This document shows positions 34,830 through 47,159 of a stretch of DNA of 64,000 bases, piece by piece. Source of the stretch: Meloidogyne chitwoodi. Taxonomy: Eukaryota > Nematoda > Chromadorea > Rhabditida > Meloidogynidae. Where the stretch lies: assembly GCA_015183035.1 (NCBI GenBank), contig JACZZP010000002.1, positions 1,674,001 through 1,738,000 of the forward strand. Direction: 5' to 3'. Positions within the stretch are counted from its first letter, which is position 1, and each line of letters begins with the position of its first letter. Position numbers and translations under genes: made by a program. Under the pieces are notes generated by a model. The model was not told where the DNA came from and searched no databases. It was given only the letters and a program-made list of their open reading frames with translations.

Positions 34830-37345
34830 AAGCAGTTTAGCAAGATTCTGATTTTAAATAAATTCGTTTGTACAAGGACCTTTTCTTTGCAAAGACAAAT
34901 TCAACAACCAATTTTTGGCCGCGTGACTCTTTTGACTGCTTTTTTTATCAGCGAATGTTCTTGTTGAGTGCCTTCGCACTCAAACCACTTAATTAAAAAG
35001 GAACCTTTTGGCCTGAGAAAAAGAAAATAGTATTAAATTTCTTTGCTTTCTCTTCTTGCCTTTTGATCCCATCAAACATTTTCCTTCTTTAATTTATAAT
35101 TTTCCAATATTTCCGTTAACAGTTCCTTTACTTTTATGTTCTTTCTCAATGAGAAACTTGCGTTTTCTCCATTATTATTGATTTATGTAAAGAACATTCG
35201 CGAGTTAAGTAAACGCCGTGGAACTCAAGCTTTATTGATCTCTACTCAACTAATGCCTGTATTTATTCTCGGGAGAATATTCAACGATGCTTAAAGGTTT
35301 TCATAAATTTTATATCTTGTTCAAATTTATCTTAAACTTTCAGGAGGCTCGTGATGCGCTTTCATTTGAGAGCAGGAATTGTTATCTGAGCTTTCTTCAT
35401 GTCACCAAGATTGTCTTGATTATCACGAGCCGAAACAATTAAACAAATAGCCAAAATTAAGAACGCAAAACTTTCTGCAGAACTTGAGAAGCGCAATTCG
35501 GCAGCCAAAATTGTGGATTTGGAGACAGCTTTGACAACGCAATTTTCTATGATACTTTTTTGATCGAGTCATTGAATCAGTTTATAAGTGGTATATGTTT
35601 TTCTAGAAAGATATTTTAGATTTTTTCACATAAAAATATGAAGTTGTTCTTTATATTTTGTACATGAAATTTCCTTAAATATATTTAACAATTAATTTTT
35701 TTATAGTAGTTCCCATGAAGGCTACCGAAATATTATTGAAGCAAAAATCACAGGAGGATCAGAAAAAAGAAAATAACGAAAACAAAAATGCTGTCTTTCC
35801 TTATGTGCGCCAAGCTGTGTGTCGCTCTAACATTCCTTCAAGTTTGTTAGCTCTATGGATTTTGGTTTAGACTGACAAATTAGTCTATTATTCAAGGTTA
35901 TTTTTATAATCTTTTAAATAATTTGTTAAAATACTTCAGAAAAGGGTCTGATTGCTCAAGTCGGAGAAAGTAGATTTGTGCTTCTCTAATTCTATTGCTC
36001 CTGACCAGCTAGCTGAAATTCAACGCAATATTTTTGAGTCATTAAAACCTAAAGGAATTGACCCAGCTTTGTTGGCTTACAACAGCATTTGATATTGAAC
36101 ACCGCCAAAATCTAAAACTTTTGCATCTGTGGCCGCTTACAGGAAGATTCAACCACCTTCACAGCACCCACCACCACCTTCACAGCACGCACCACCTCCT
36201 CACAGCATCCACCACCTCCTTCACGTCAACCCACCTCTTCACAGCAACCACCAATGATGCAACAATTTTCTCATATCAACTCATCATCTGATGCTTAGGT
36301 TGAATCCTCACGGGTAATTAAAATTTGTAAAATTTTTATAATTTTAAATTATATTATTATCAGGCTAAACAACAACAATATAGTGTTCATTCCTTTCAAC
36401 AACAACAGCCTGCTTAGATTAATTCAATTCTATTGGAAGTGAAGGCATCGAACGGAAATTGTATAAATGAAAATACATCAGTCAAGCAAGAGTAAGCTTA
36501 TTTAAGAAATTTTGAATATTTTTGAATTTAAAAAAAGCCAGTCACTTTTTATGCATAATCTATGCTTATTTATTAGATGAAGCACTTCTGTTGACTGGGG
36601 AGAATCAACACAATACCAAGTATGAGGACAACAAGCTCAAGCGTCATCGCTCTTTTCTACTTCTATCAGTACAGCAGCTCAGCATTTGTCTAATGATTAT
36701 AGATCACAACAACAACAGCAGCGTAATTGCATCAAATGCTGGAAATGTAGGAGCTGCAGCTCTTTCGTATGTTTTTTGATGGAGCAATTCAAGAATATAA
36801 TTTTCTTATAGCTTTATTGATACAGCTTCAGTCAACTATCCTCAAATTAACTATCCTTCTGCAAACAAATCGAATATTGGCATGACTTTGACCAATGCAA
36901 CATCTTCATCTAGTTATCTTCAAACTTCAACATCATTAGTAATTCTACAACGTCTGGTTTTTCTCAAACGACACAGCAACAACAGCTACTGCTGCTAACC
37001 AATCGGTTTTCAAAATTATATAATTTTTTGATTTATATTATTTTTCTTGTAATCAGCAACAACAACAAATGCATCCTTCAATATGGCTGCTGATGCAACT
37101 GTACAACATCAATCATCGGCTACTATTCATATGCCACTACCACCTATTGCAGCTACATCAACCTCCTTCTCAAACAATTTATCATCAAACTTCGACTGCA
37201 CCACCACCTGCGAATAGTACTGCTCGCAGTTTCCTTCCTAATATCATCGGCTGCTTCTTGATGGGTCTAATTAATAAAATTAAAGTTATAAATTTATGTA
37301 GGAAATATTTAATATTTAATTTATTATCTTTATATTAAAAGTAAG
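34830..37345 (+). pseudogene. Degenerate Q/P/S-rich gene copy, left arm
   Basis: Exon-like stretches lie between short AT-rich introns but carry stops and frame breaks. Readable pieces include ATEILLKQKSQEDQKKENNE then NKNAVFPYVRQAVCRSNIPS, a P/H/Q-rich block from CAC/CCT/CAG repeats at 36.14-36.26 kb, and QQQ runs near 36.7 and 37.05 kb. Compared with the right-arm copy it lacks about 475 bp (right-arm 54.41-54.88 kb). Frames shift between the two copies, so neither looks intact. No confident family was found. Confidence 0.6.
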
Positions 37346-37510
37346 TAGCCAGGCAGCGTCGCGGGCATCGCGGGGGAAAAAGGAGGCGTCGTCGGTGTCT
37401 TTATCATTTTTTCTACAAATGAATTGAGCAGTTCTTACGATGATTTTTCTTTTCTTCTTATAGGCGTTGGCTAGAATAAGAAAAATTTTTTCCTTCATTG
37501 TAAAAAGATT

Positions 37511-38825
37511 TGAAAAAATATTTTAACAATTATTTGGAAAGATAGTTTAAATCTTTTGAAAAATTATTCGGAAAGATATTTAAATCTTTTGAAAAATATT
37601 TGAAAAAGAATTTGAAATAATTTAAAAAAATTTTTAAAAATTACTGAACAATTATAAATTATTTAAAAAATATTTGTAAGAAGTTTGAAAAATTATTTGA
37701 AAAGAATATATTTGTAAAAATAATTTAAATCTTTTGAAAAATATTTAGAAATTTTTTTTAAACAAATTGAATTTCTTCTCTTTGTGAGAGCATCAATCAT
37801 ATTTTTTAAATCCATTTTCATCAAGAAAGTCGTTTGTAATTTACTATCAAGATGTGCTTTCAAAATAATACACTATTATCGGGATTTAGGTTTATCACTA
37901 AAGGATTTTACAGAGCAACATAAAGTATCAGAACATTCATAAATAACTTTACTTGAAGAAGAAGAAGTTATTTTAAATTCATTTTTATTAGAATTATCAA
38001 AAATTAATGATTAAAATTATTTCAGCTCAAATATTCTGAACTCATCATTTGATATATCAAGCTCCGCATCGTAAAGATATATTTTAAGAATTTATCCTAT
38101 ACTCACAAGCGGATAAGAATTGTGAAAGAGGAAGATGAGGAGAGGATAAGCATTCGGAGTAGGGTGCTTATTCTCTCCTCTTTTCCTCCTACTCCCTTTC
38201 ACAATTCTTCTCCTCTTATGAGTATCGAGCAATTTTTTATGCATTTAGATGAATGGCGCCTTTAGTATGATCTTAATATATCAAATGATGAGTTCAGAAT
38301 ATTTGAGGTGAAATAATTTTAATCATTAATTTTTGATAATTCTAATAAAAATGAATTTAAAATAAATTCTTCTTCTTCAAGTAAAGTTATTTATGAATGT
38401 TCTGATACTTTATGTTGCTCTGTAAAATCCTTTAGTGATAAACCTAAATCCCGATAATAGTGTATTATTTTGAAAGCACATCTTGATAGTAAATTACAAA
38501 CGACTTTCTTGATGAAAATGGATTTAAAAAATATGATTGATGCTCTCACAAAGAGAAGAAATTCAATTTGTTTAAAAAAAATTTCTAAATATTTTTCAAA
38601 AGATTTAAATTATTTTTACAAATATATTCTTTTCAAATAATTTTTCAAACTTCTTACAAATATTTTTTAAATAATTTATAATTGTTCAGTAATTTTTAAA
38701 AAATTTTTTAAATTATTTCAAATTCTTTTTCAAATATTTTTCAAAAGATTTAAATATCTTTCCGAATAATTTTTCAAAAGATTTAAACTATCTTTCCAAA
38801 TAATTGTTAAAATATTTTTTCATAT
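37511..38825. repeat. Foldback palindrome 1 (about 1.3 kb)
   Basis: A near-perfect hairpin centred at 38,158. Outer ends GAAAAAATATTTTAAC / GTTAAAATATTTTTTC. The stem carries ATAATACACTATTATCGGGA and its complement on the far side. The purine-rich inner stem (GAAAGAGGAAGATGAGGAGA) ends in a tip loop TTCGGAGTAGGG. No coding frame seen. Confidence 0.88.
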
Positions 38826-38844
38826 ATTTTGTCCTTCCAAATAT

Positions 38845-39590
38845 TTTCTAAAATTTTTCTAATAATTCCTTTTACTTTACTACCGAGAAGTGCTTCAAAA
38901 TAATTACACTATTATCAGGATGATTATGTTATCTCTTAAGTACTTTACACAGCAATATAAAATATTAGAACATTCACGAATAACTATTAGAAGATGGGGA
39001 TTTTGTTTTAGTGTTCATTTTTGTTAGAATGATTATAAAGTAAAGATTTGAATTATTTCACCTTAAATATTCTAATACATTAAGTGATATATTAAGCTTC
39101 ACTTACTTAAAGATAACTCATCTGAATGTATAATAAATTTTGCTCATATACTCACAAAAGAGCAGAAGCATTGTAAAAGAAGGTGAGAAGATGAGAGGAT
39201 ATGCATTCGGAGGAGGATGCATATCCTCTCCTCTTCTCCCCTCCTCCTCCTCTTTTACAATGCTTCTCCTCTTTTGTAAGTATATGAGCAAAATTTATTA
39301 TACATTCAGATGAGTTATCTTTAAGTAAGTGAAGCTTAATATATCACCTAATGTATAAGATTATTTAAGATGAAATAATTTAATATTTACTTTATAATCA
39401 TTCTAACAAAAATGAAACTAAAACAAAATCCCCATCTTCTAATAAAGTTATTCGTGAATGTTCTAATATTTTGTATTTCTGTGTAAAGTACTTAAGAGAT
39501 AACATAATCATCCTGATAATAGTGTTACTATTTTGAAGCACTTCTCGGCAGTAAAGTAAAAGGACTTATTAAAAAATATGAGAAAAAATT
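38845..39590. repeat. Foldback palindrome 2 (about 0.75 kb)
   Basis: Hairpin centred at 39,211, with ATGCAT on both sides of the tip TCGGAGGAGG. Outer stems CTTTTACTTTACTACCGAGA / CTCGGCAGTAAAGTAAAAGG. Its stem words (TGCTTCAAAATAATTACACT, AGAACATTCACGAATAACT) are diverged versions of foldback 1, so both belong to one family. Confidence 0.88.
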
Positions 39591-39984
39591 TAAATTAACG
39601 TGTTTTTCTTGGAAATGAATTTTCTTATTCTAGCCACTACCTTTGGGAATAAAAGAAGAAGAATTTTGGGGCGAAACTTGTCAGTTAATTTTGATTTAAA
39701 AATAGATTACGACAACGACGACATATCCTTTTTCCCCCGAAATGCTCGCGAATGCCTCCTACTAAAATTTTAAATTTTTTTTAAATTATTTTTTCTTTCA
39801 ATTGTAAAAATCGAAGATATTTTTTCATAATGTTTAATTATAAACTATAAAATTATTATTTTATTATAAAAAGTACTTAATTTTTGGAAAAAATTTACGA
39901 TGAAAAAAAGCATACTATTTGAATCTTCTCGACGAGCTGGATCGAATGGTGTTGTTCAACGTGTGCTCCGCCAGTTTGTTTAAA

Positions 39985-40528
39985 TTTTGTCCCGCTGCGG
40001 TGACTGACATTTTATCCCTCTGCGGTGACTGACATTTTGTCCCGCTGCGGTGACTGACATTTTGTCCCGCTGCGGTGACTGACATTTTATCCCACTAAGG
40101 TGACTAACATTTTGTCCCGCTGCGGTGACTAACATTTTGTCCCGCTGCGGTGACTGACATTTTATCCCCTAAGGTTAAGGTGACTGACATTTTGTCCCAT
40201 TAGGGTGACTGACATTTTGTCCCATTAGGGTGACTGACATTTTGTCCCACTAAGGTGACTGACATTTTGTCCCACTAAGGTGACTAACATTTTGTCCCGC
40301 TGCGGTGACTAACATTTTGTCCCGCTGCGGTGACTGACATTTTATCCCCTAAGGTGACTGACATTTTATCCCATTAGGGTGACTGACATTTTGTCCCATT
40401 AGGGTGACTGACATTTTGTCCCACTAAGGTGACTGACATTTTGTCCCACTAAGGTTACTGACATTTTGTCTCACTAAGGTTACTGACATTTTGTCCCACT
40501 AAGGTTACTGACATTTTGTCCCAATAGG
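39985..40528. repeat. 25-bp tandem array, left arm (about 21 units)
   Basis: Unit TGACTGACATTTTGTCCC plus a variable 7-base part (GCTGCGG, ACTAAGG, ATTAGGG). Each unit contains GACA-TTT-TGTC, a small inverted pair. A few units have small insertions (near 40,170). It is the reverse complement family of the right-arm array. Confidence 0.92.
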
Positions 40529-41320
40529 TTTGAAGAATATTCTGGCCATTTAATACCGGTATCGCGGGCCACAAAATTTAATTTATCAAAAGAGAAGCAC
40601 ATCTTTTAGATTAAATTTGTATAATTTAAATTTTATTTTATAAGAATTTATAGTAAAACAGTTATGAAATTTTAAATAACATAAAATTTTTTCTAAAATA
40701 TGTACATATAGCGTGATTTTTAATTTAAAACAAGAAAAAAAGAATGTTTGTTAAATGATTAAAAAGAGGTGAAAAAGTTATTTATTTTTTTAAAAATTTC
40801 TTATTTAATTATTTATCTATGTCCATAACGTTGTATAACACCATCACCAATTTGTTGCTGTGATTGTTGCGTTTCAATTGCTGTAATACACTTAAATTAC
40901 TACATGAATAATTTTAATAAATTTTCAATTCCATATTCATTTGTTTTTTGTTGATTAAAAGGCCTTTTTTGAACATTTTTGACAAATTTGAAATTTTTAA
41001 AGTATTTTTAATACAATTTTTGGGTCGCTTTGTTTCTCTTCTTCTTTTACATTCATTTTCTAATATAAAAATTTTATTATTTTTTTCCATTCCTTAATAA
41101 ACTTAAGCATAATTAAAATTAATCTTTAAAATTTAACAAATGAATCTTTACAAAAACTGGTATTTATTGATATAAAAAACAAAGACAAAGTGATAAATTG
41201 ACCTTTAATTCTCGCAATCTAACATTTATATTATATAGTTGGCCAATTGTTGAAGACCGTTTTGACCGTGAATGTTTTAAGAATCGAAAAAGTTTGAAGA
41301 TATGAAGGAACGCAAAAAGG

Positions 41321-41716
41321 TAGGTTTTAGGTTCCCTATTTTTTCGTCACTGAAGCATTCGTCACTAAACCTTTCGTCAAAGCTTTTCGTCATAGCCCAG
41401 CTCAGACCTGGATAATATTTATGTCATTCGAAAGAGCTCGTCGAGCTGAGTCGAATGAGACTAAAATTAGCCTGAAGTCTCAATTTCGGGCCAAGATACA
41501 GGCCTCTGAATATTGAAAAACCATAGTAAGTATGGGTTTTTGATTCTTGGGAGCCTGTATTTTGGCCCAAAATTGTGACTGCAAGCTAATTTTAGTCTCA
41601 TTCGACTCAGCTCGATGAGCTCTTTCGAATGACATAAATATTATCCAGGTCTGAGCTGGGGACTAAAAGTTTTGACGAAAGTTTTAGTGACGAAACGATC
41701 GGCCACCTAGGTTTTA
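41321..41716. mobile_element. Foldback MITE, 378 bp, with 9-bp target duplication
   Basis: Element 41,330-41,707. Ends GGTTCCCTATTTTTTCGTCA and the complement of GGTGGCCGATCGTTTCGTCA. The arms share AGACCTGGATAATATTTATG and GAGCTGAGTCGAATGAGACT. Direct repeats TAGGTTTTA lie at 41,321-41,329 and 41,708-41,716. The related repeat at 21.32 kb reads ATAGGTTTTGCTAAAAACGA with no insert, like an empty site. It lies about 200 bp upstream of the TECR start. Confidence 0.85.
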
Positions 41717-41815
41717 AAAACGAAAGAATGTGGAAATTAAGAGAGCGGGAAAAAGAAAAATAGTAAAAATGAGAGAGAATGATTAAGGTATTCTTCTCTT
41801 TACAGACATATTTTT
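41713..41815. repeat. Dispersed repeat fragment (copy of 21.34-21.43 kb)
   Basis: AAAACGAAAGAATGTGGAAA onward, then GAGCGGGAAAAAGAAAAATA, matches the right half of the 21.23-kb repeat closely. The MITE above appears to have inserted into it. Confidence 0.7.
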
Positions 41816-41909
41816 TGATTTAAAATCACCCCATCAGTCCATATTTAATATTGTTTATTCAGTATTTTTAATCATTTTATATTAAAAACTGTTCAGAATA
41901 CTTGTTTAA

Positions 41910-43185
41910 ATGGAAAAACAAAATATTTCAGTTGAAATTTTTAATGCTAAATCACCTCGTGGTGGAATTACAATTGATAATGTAATGATAAATATTTAAA
42001 TATATTTATAAAACCTTTTATTTTTCAAAGGTTTCTTTAAATGATGATATTTTGTCTTTGAAGAAAAAATTTTCTATTTCGAAACGTTTGGCTGTAGAAC
42101 GTATTTCTTTTAGATTGGAACCGACAGGAAAGAATATTGCAGATAATACTCTTATTTCTGAACTTAAATTGCCTATCTCAAATGCTCAACTTTTTTATCG
42201 TGATCTTGGTCCACAAATTCCTTGGAAAACGGTAAAAAATAGCTTTTGAAATAAATAAAAAAATATTTTAGGTATTTTTGGCAGAATATGCGGGCCCTTT
42301 CTTCATTTATCCAATATTTTATTTTCAACCAACATTAATTTATGGTGATTTTGGAAAATCAACTATTAATTCTTCGAAGTGTGTAGCAACTATTGCTTTG
42401 CTTTGTCATTGTTTGCATTATGCCAAAAGACTTTATGAAACTCAGTTTGTGCATCGATTTAGCAATGGAACTATGCCACGTGGAAATTTGTTCAAGGTAT
42501 TATTATAGAATTATTTATTTAATTAGTTTCTGAATTTTGCTTAACAATAATTAAAAATTAATTGTCTATATTTTTGCGGACTCCATTATGACTTTTTTAA
42601 TTTACAGAATTGCTCGTACTATTGGGGATTTTCTGCTTTTATTGCTTATTTTGTTAACCATCCATTATATACTTCTCCTGGATTCTCTCAAGTGCTTGTT
42701 TCACTTTGCTTTTTTATAATTGCGGAGCTAGGTAATTATTTTTATTAAAACCAAAAATATTTAACATTTTTGTTTTGATTTGTCTTTTTAAGAGATTTTT
42801 TATCTTCTCTTTTTAATTTTTTATTATTAAGGTAATTATTCAATTCATATTTTGTTGCGTGATTTACGTCCTTCTGGTTCAAAGGAACGTAAAATTCCTT
42901 ATCCAAACAAAAATCCATTAACTCTGATATATAATTACGTTAGTTGCCCAAATTATACTTTTGAGGTTATTTCTTGGATTTCTTTCTCTGTAATGACACA
43001 ATGTCTTCCTGGTATTTTTTTTAATTAATAATTTTTTATAAATAAATTTTATTTAAGCGGCACTTTTTACATTGGCTGGTTTTTTGCAAATGAAGCAATG
43101 GGCAAATGGAAAACACAAAAATTATCTTAAAGAATTTCCTAATTATCCAAAAGGTCGAACTCCTATTGTGCCATTTATTTGTTAA
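41910..43185 (+). CDS. TECR: Trans-2,3-enoyl-CoA reductase
   Basis: Six exons. N-terminal ubiquitin-like part MEKQNISVEIFNAKSPRGGI, then membrane domain with FLAEYAGPFFIYPIFYFQPT, CLHYAKRLYETQFVHRFSNG, TMPRGNLFKNCSYYWGFSAF. The C-terminal steroid-reductase block is SCPNYTFEVISWISFSVMTQ, CLPAALFTLAGFLQMKQWAN, GKHKNYLKEFPNYPKGRTPI then VPFIC, nearly identical in pattern to human TECR. It catalyses the last step of very-long-chain fatty acid elongation in the ER (C. elegans art-1 type). It sits in the spacer of the giant inverted repeat. Confidence 0.95.
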
Positions 43186-43844
43186 CTTTATATTTTAATT
43201 TTATTTATAATAGGTTAAATTTATTTGATTAGTATTTGTGAGTAGAAGCATTTAAAGGGAATACTTTTATATTAGTTATTAGCTATAAAACATTTTTAGA
43301 AAAAGAGTAAAGTAATTTATTAAAATTTATATTTAAATGTTTCTGTGCCCAATGTTTTATTTTTTGTATTAAAAAAGTAAAATAAAAATATTTTTTTATA
43401 ATTTCTGTTGCTTTTCCCTTTTTTCAACTTTATATTTCCTCTTGTGAAGATGAGAAAGGATTGATGCTTCCCTGAAAAATAAAAAGAAGAAATAATATAT
43501 ACAAAAAAGCCCTGAAGATGGAGTTTCCCAAGAGAGAATTTTTCTGTTTAAATTTTTTGCATTTTCACTTTTCAGACAGTCAAAAACAATGCACATTCTC
43601 ATTTGATAGCCACAAGTGTAAAAAATAAAAATAAAAAGATTTGTCTTTAGTAAAATAAAAAATAAGAATATATAAATATAAGGTAATTTGTGTGGGAGAA
43701 AAAAGAAAATATATTTTTAAAGGAAAGGTTAAATTTTTTCATTTTTTTAAATTTAATATTGTTCGAATTATTTAAATTTATTTAAAAAATGAGGAATTAT
43801 ATTTTTAAAAAATATATTTTTATTTAAAAGAGCTTAATATTTTA
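43186..43844. other. Intergenic region with one possible small minus-strand gene
   Basis: Between the TECR stop and the receptor start. Apart from the small ORF at 43.40-43.60 kb nothing was recognised. Confidence 0.5.
43396..43602 (-). CDS. Possible small unknown protein
   Basis: A 68-codon ORF MRMCIVFDCLKSENAKNLNR, KILSWETPSSG, ending KRKYKVEKREKQQKL. Base composition is richer in C/G than its surroundings, which hints at coding. The middle (FCIYYFFFLFF) looks like an in-frame intron, so the true exon structure is unclear. No family recognised. Confidence 0.3.
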   Translation of the reverse strand: MRMCIVFDCLKSENAKNLNRKILSWETPSSGLFCIYYFFFLFFREASILSHLHKRKYKVEKREKQQKL

Positions 43845-46800
43845 ATGAAGTTTTTATTTATTTATTATTATATTATTATATATTTTTTAATATTTAAAAA
43901 GGTTTAAATATATTTTAAATTATTTAATAAATAATTAAGATTAATTCTGTTAGCCATCATTTCCTTAGACGGACAAATGGACAACAAAGGCAAATAGATA
44001 AAGACACTGAATTAGAAGAAGAATTAGATTCTGATAATGAAGAAAATGTAAAAATAATAAAATAATAATTATTTAATTTAATTTTTTAGATATTAATTGA
44101 TAAAATAATTTCACTTTCTGATGAAAATGAAAAAGAGCAAATAATTATACAAAAACAAAGACAACAACAATTTGGAAAAGATACTATTTTTGAACAAGTA
44201 AATTAATAAATTAAATAAATTAAATAATTTTAGGGTGAAACTCGTGATTTTCTTCATTTTTTGAGAAGAATTAAATATGATCATCGACAATGTCCTCAAA
44301 ATGAAGGTTTATTTTATTTTTTTTTTAAAATATAATTTTAAAGGTAAACCTGTATTTATTTCTGTTTCTGTTGTTATTTCTAATATTCGAGCTGTTTCTG
44401 AAGTTACAATGGTAGAAATTAAAATAAAATTAAAAAATAAATTAATTTATAGGATTATAGCTTAGAAATGTTTTATAGAGAAATTTGGATGGATAAGAGA
44501 CTTCGTTATGATATTCAACAATTTAGAAATAAAACAGAACTTGCTTTACATGAATCTTATTCAGTAAATTTAAATAAAATAAAAATAATTATTTAAAAAA
44601 AAAATAAAAAGAATTTTCTGTGGCATCCAGATACTTTTATGCCAAATGCTATTGCTTCAAAAAATCCAAGAAAACAATCAATTTCACATCGTTCATTATT
44701 AAGGTTTGGAGACTTTTAAAGTTTTTTTAAAATTAATAATATTTTAGACTTCAATCTGATGGTCAAATTCTTTATTCACGTCGTCTTTCTGTTGTTGCCG
44801 AGTAATTATTTTAAATAAATATTTTTTAACTTTTTCTTTTTTTTAGATGTCCGATGGATTTGACTTTAGTAATATTATTACATTATAAAATATTATTTTA
44901 TTTTTTATTAGTTTCCATTTGACTCTCAAATATGTAAATTGGGAATTGAAAGCTGTAAAAAATAAATATTTATTTAATTAATTAATTAATTAATTTAAAG
45001 ATGGATATACCTCTGACCAAGTTAATTATAATTGGTCACATGGACAAAGAAAAGCTCTTAAATTACATAAAATTCGTCTTCCAGATTTTAGAATAAAAGA
45101 AGCTTTTGTAACTTCTCAAATAGAAAATTATGCAACTGGTAAATATTTAAATAAATAATTAAATTAATTTAAATATATTTAAGGTAATTATAGTCGTTTA
45201 TATGTTTGTTTTGTTTTCTCTCGTTCAGCTGGTTTTTGTTTTTTACAATTAATAATTCCATCAACTGCTGTTGTAATAACTAGTTGGGTATCTCTTTGGA
45301 TGGAAAATGAAACTAGTTTTCAAGTAATTTATTTATTTTTAAATAATTTAATTTAATTATTTTAAAAGGATATGATTTCAATTATTTTAACAATTACTTT
45401 TTTACTTTTTTCATATAATGAAGTAATATATTTATTTATTTATTTATTTAAAAATAAAATAAAAGGTAATGCCAAGGGTTAGTTATTTAAAAGCTTTGGA
45501 TATTTGGTTAGCTGTTTGTTTTATGATTGTATTTTTATCACTTATTAAATTAGCTATAATGAAATATATGAGACAACGTTTACGAATTGAAACACCTCCT
45601 TTTTTGTTTGTTTTTTGAAAATTTAATTTTTAATTTAATTTTATTTTTAAGAGAAAATACTTTATTAGCAGGACTTTTGCCTTATATGCCAAAATTATTA
45701 GAAGAAATAAATAATTATTATTATAAAAATAATTTAAAAAAGAATAAAAAACGAAAAGAAATTGTAATTTATTTTAATTAATTTAATTATTTATTTTTTA
45801 ATTTTTAGTTAAATAAAAAAAATAAAAAATTAATTAAATCATCTGCTGCACTAAATTTTGGATTTTCTTCTAATTTTAATTATTCATCTTCTTCTATTAA
45901 TAATAATAATATTAATTGTCAACAAAATATCCAAAAAAGGTTATTTATTTAGTACATTTAATTGAAGAATATATATTTTAATTATTTATTTATTTAAAGT
46001 AATTTTATAAATAAACGTCCTCCTACACCACCACCACATTTCCGACAATTATGTAAAATTCCAAATAATAATAATTCTAAATATTTTATTAATTCTTCTA
46101 ATACAAAAGAAAGAAGAAGGTTTTCTTTTGTAAATATTTTTATTTATTTTATTTTAGAAGATCTTCACATCTTTTACCTTTAAATAATTTTGATGTTTTA
46201 TTAGGAGGTGCTGTTTCTCAACTTTTATTAGAAAATAAAATAAAAGAAAATAATAATTATCGTAAATTTAAATTAAAAATTAAAAAATTAAATTTAATTA
46301 AATTTTAAAGAAAAAAGAAAACAAATAATTAATAATAATAATCATTGTTGTTGTTATTACTGTAATAATCCTTCTAATACTACTACTAATAGAAGAAGAG
46401 AAACAAATAATAATAATAAAATGAAAAAAGGTAAGAAAATAATTTTTTAAATTAATTTTTTTTTTAAAAAAAGTAGATAATAATAAATTAATTAAAAATT
46501 CTTCTTCTATTCGTTCACCAATTAATTCAATAAAAATAGGAATAGAATCAACAAGTTCTTCTTCTTCTTCTTCTGTTTGTTCAACACCAACAAGTATTTC
46601 AGATAATGAAGAAGAACAAATAATTTTAAAGAAAAATAATAAAGGGTAAAATAAATAAATATATTTTTTTAATTTTTTATTAGAAAATTATTTTTTTGTT
46701 TTGATTATCTTGGAAATATTGAATTTTCTACTCAATTTATGAGACGTTTTCATTGGATTTCTCAAGTAAATTATTAATTATTTAATTAAATTAAAATGTT

Positions 46801-47057
46801 GTGAAAAAAGTGTTTCACTTTTTTTATAAATAAAATTCTTCTCAAAAATATTAATAAAAATAAAATATTTAATAGATGGCTTTTTTCTTTGGTTTTGTAT
46901 TGTTTTGCTTATATTTCTTTCTTGTTTATCCAAACAGTCGATTAACTACTTTTGATCCAGCATGTTTAAGAGAAAAAGCAGAATGGTTTGTTTTATTTTT
47001 TAAAATATTTCTTTTAAATATTTTTTAAAAAAAAGGTTTGCTTCAATACCCTTATAA
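43845..47057 (+). CDS. Cys-loop ligand-gated ion channel subunit with non-canonical pore motif
   Basis: About twenty exons. Signal peptide [19 protein letters not shown], then ligand-binding domain [51 protein letters not shown], and the Cys loop [15 protein letters not shown] with 13 residues between Cys. M1 is [21 protein letters not shown]2 reads [20 protein letters not shown] then FSYNEVMPRVSY; M3 is [20 protein letters not shown]. The M3-M4 loop is long and N/S-rich. M4 is [20 protein letters not shown], ending EWFASIPL. The fold is GABA/glycine-receptor-like, but the usual PAR filter reads SFQ. The ligand is unknown. Confidence 0.88.
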
Positions 47058-47159
47058 TTTTTTGTATTACTATGAACATTATAAAATATTATTTTTAAAG
47101 AAAATTATATTTTTTTTTAAATATTTTTAAATAAACTTTTGAATAAACAAAATTTTCAT

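Larger units (their letters stand above)
37346..39762. mobile_element. Composite element with GC-rich terminal inverted repeats, left arm
   Basis: Left terminal repeat CAGGCAGCGTCGCGGGCATC at 37,350 and right terminal repeat GAAATGCTCGCGAATGCCTC at about 39,739 are inverted relatives. Both contain GGGGGAAAAAGGA / TCCTTTTTCCCCC and a CGTCGTCGGTGTC-like word, and similarity extends inward to GGCTAGAATAAG on both sides (about 37,468 and 39,624). Between them lie two large foldbacks. No transposase frame was seen. The mirrored right-arm copy spans about 49,800-53,700. Confidence 0.7.
34830..41065. repeat. Left arm of a giant composite inverted repeat
   Basis: This 6.2-kb arm is mirrored, with differences, by the right arm at 48.65-56.67 kb. 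The outer limit is at AGCAGTTTAGCAAGATTCTG (34,831), matching the reverse complement at 56,641-56,660. The inner limit is near 41.06 kb, where similarity to 48.65 kb fades. The order from outside in is degenerate gene, GC-rich terminal repeat, two foldbacks, second terminal repeat, 25-bp array, GGTATCGCGGGCCACA box, gene tail. Confidence 0.88.

Noticed and set aside
39985..40528. ATTAGGG-like words in the 25-bp array as telomere-type repeats
   Set aside because: They are one variant of a 25-bp unit, not a short head-to-tail telomere repeat.
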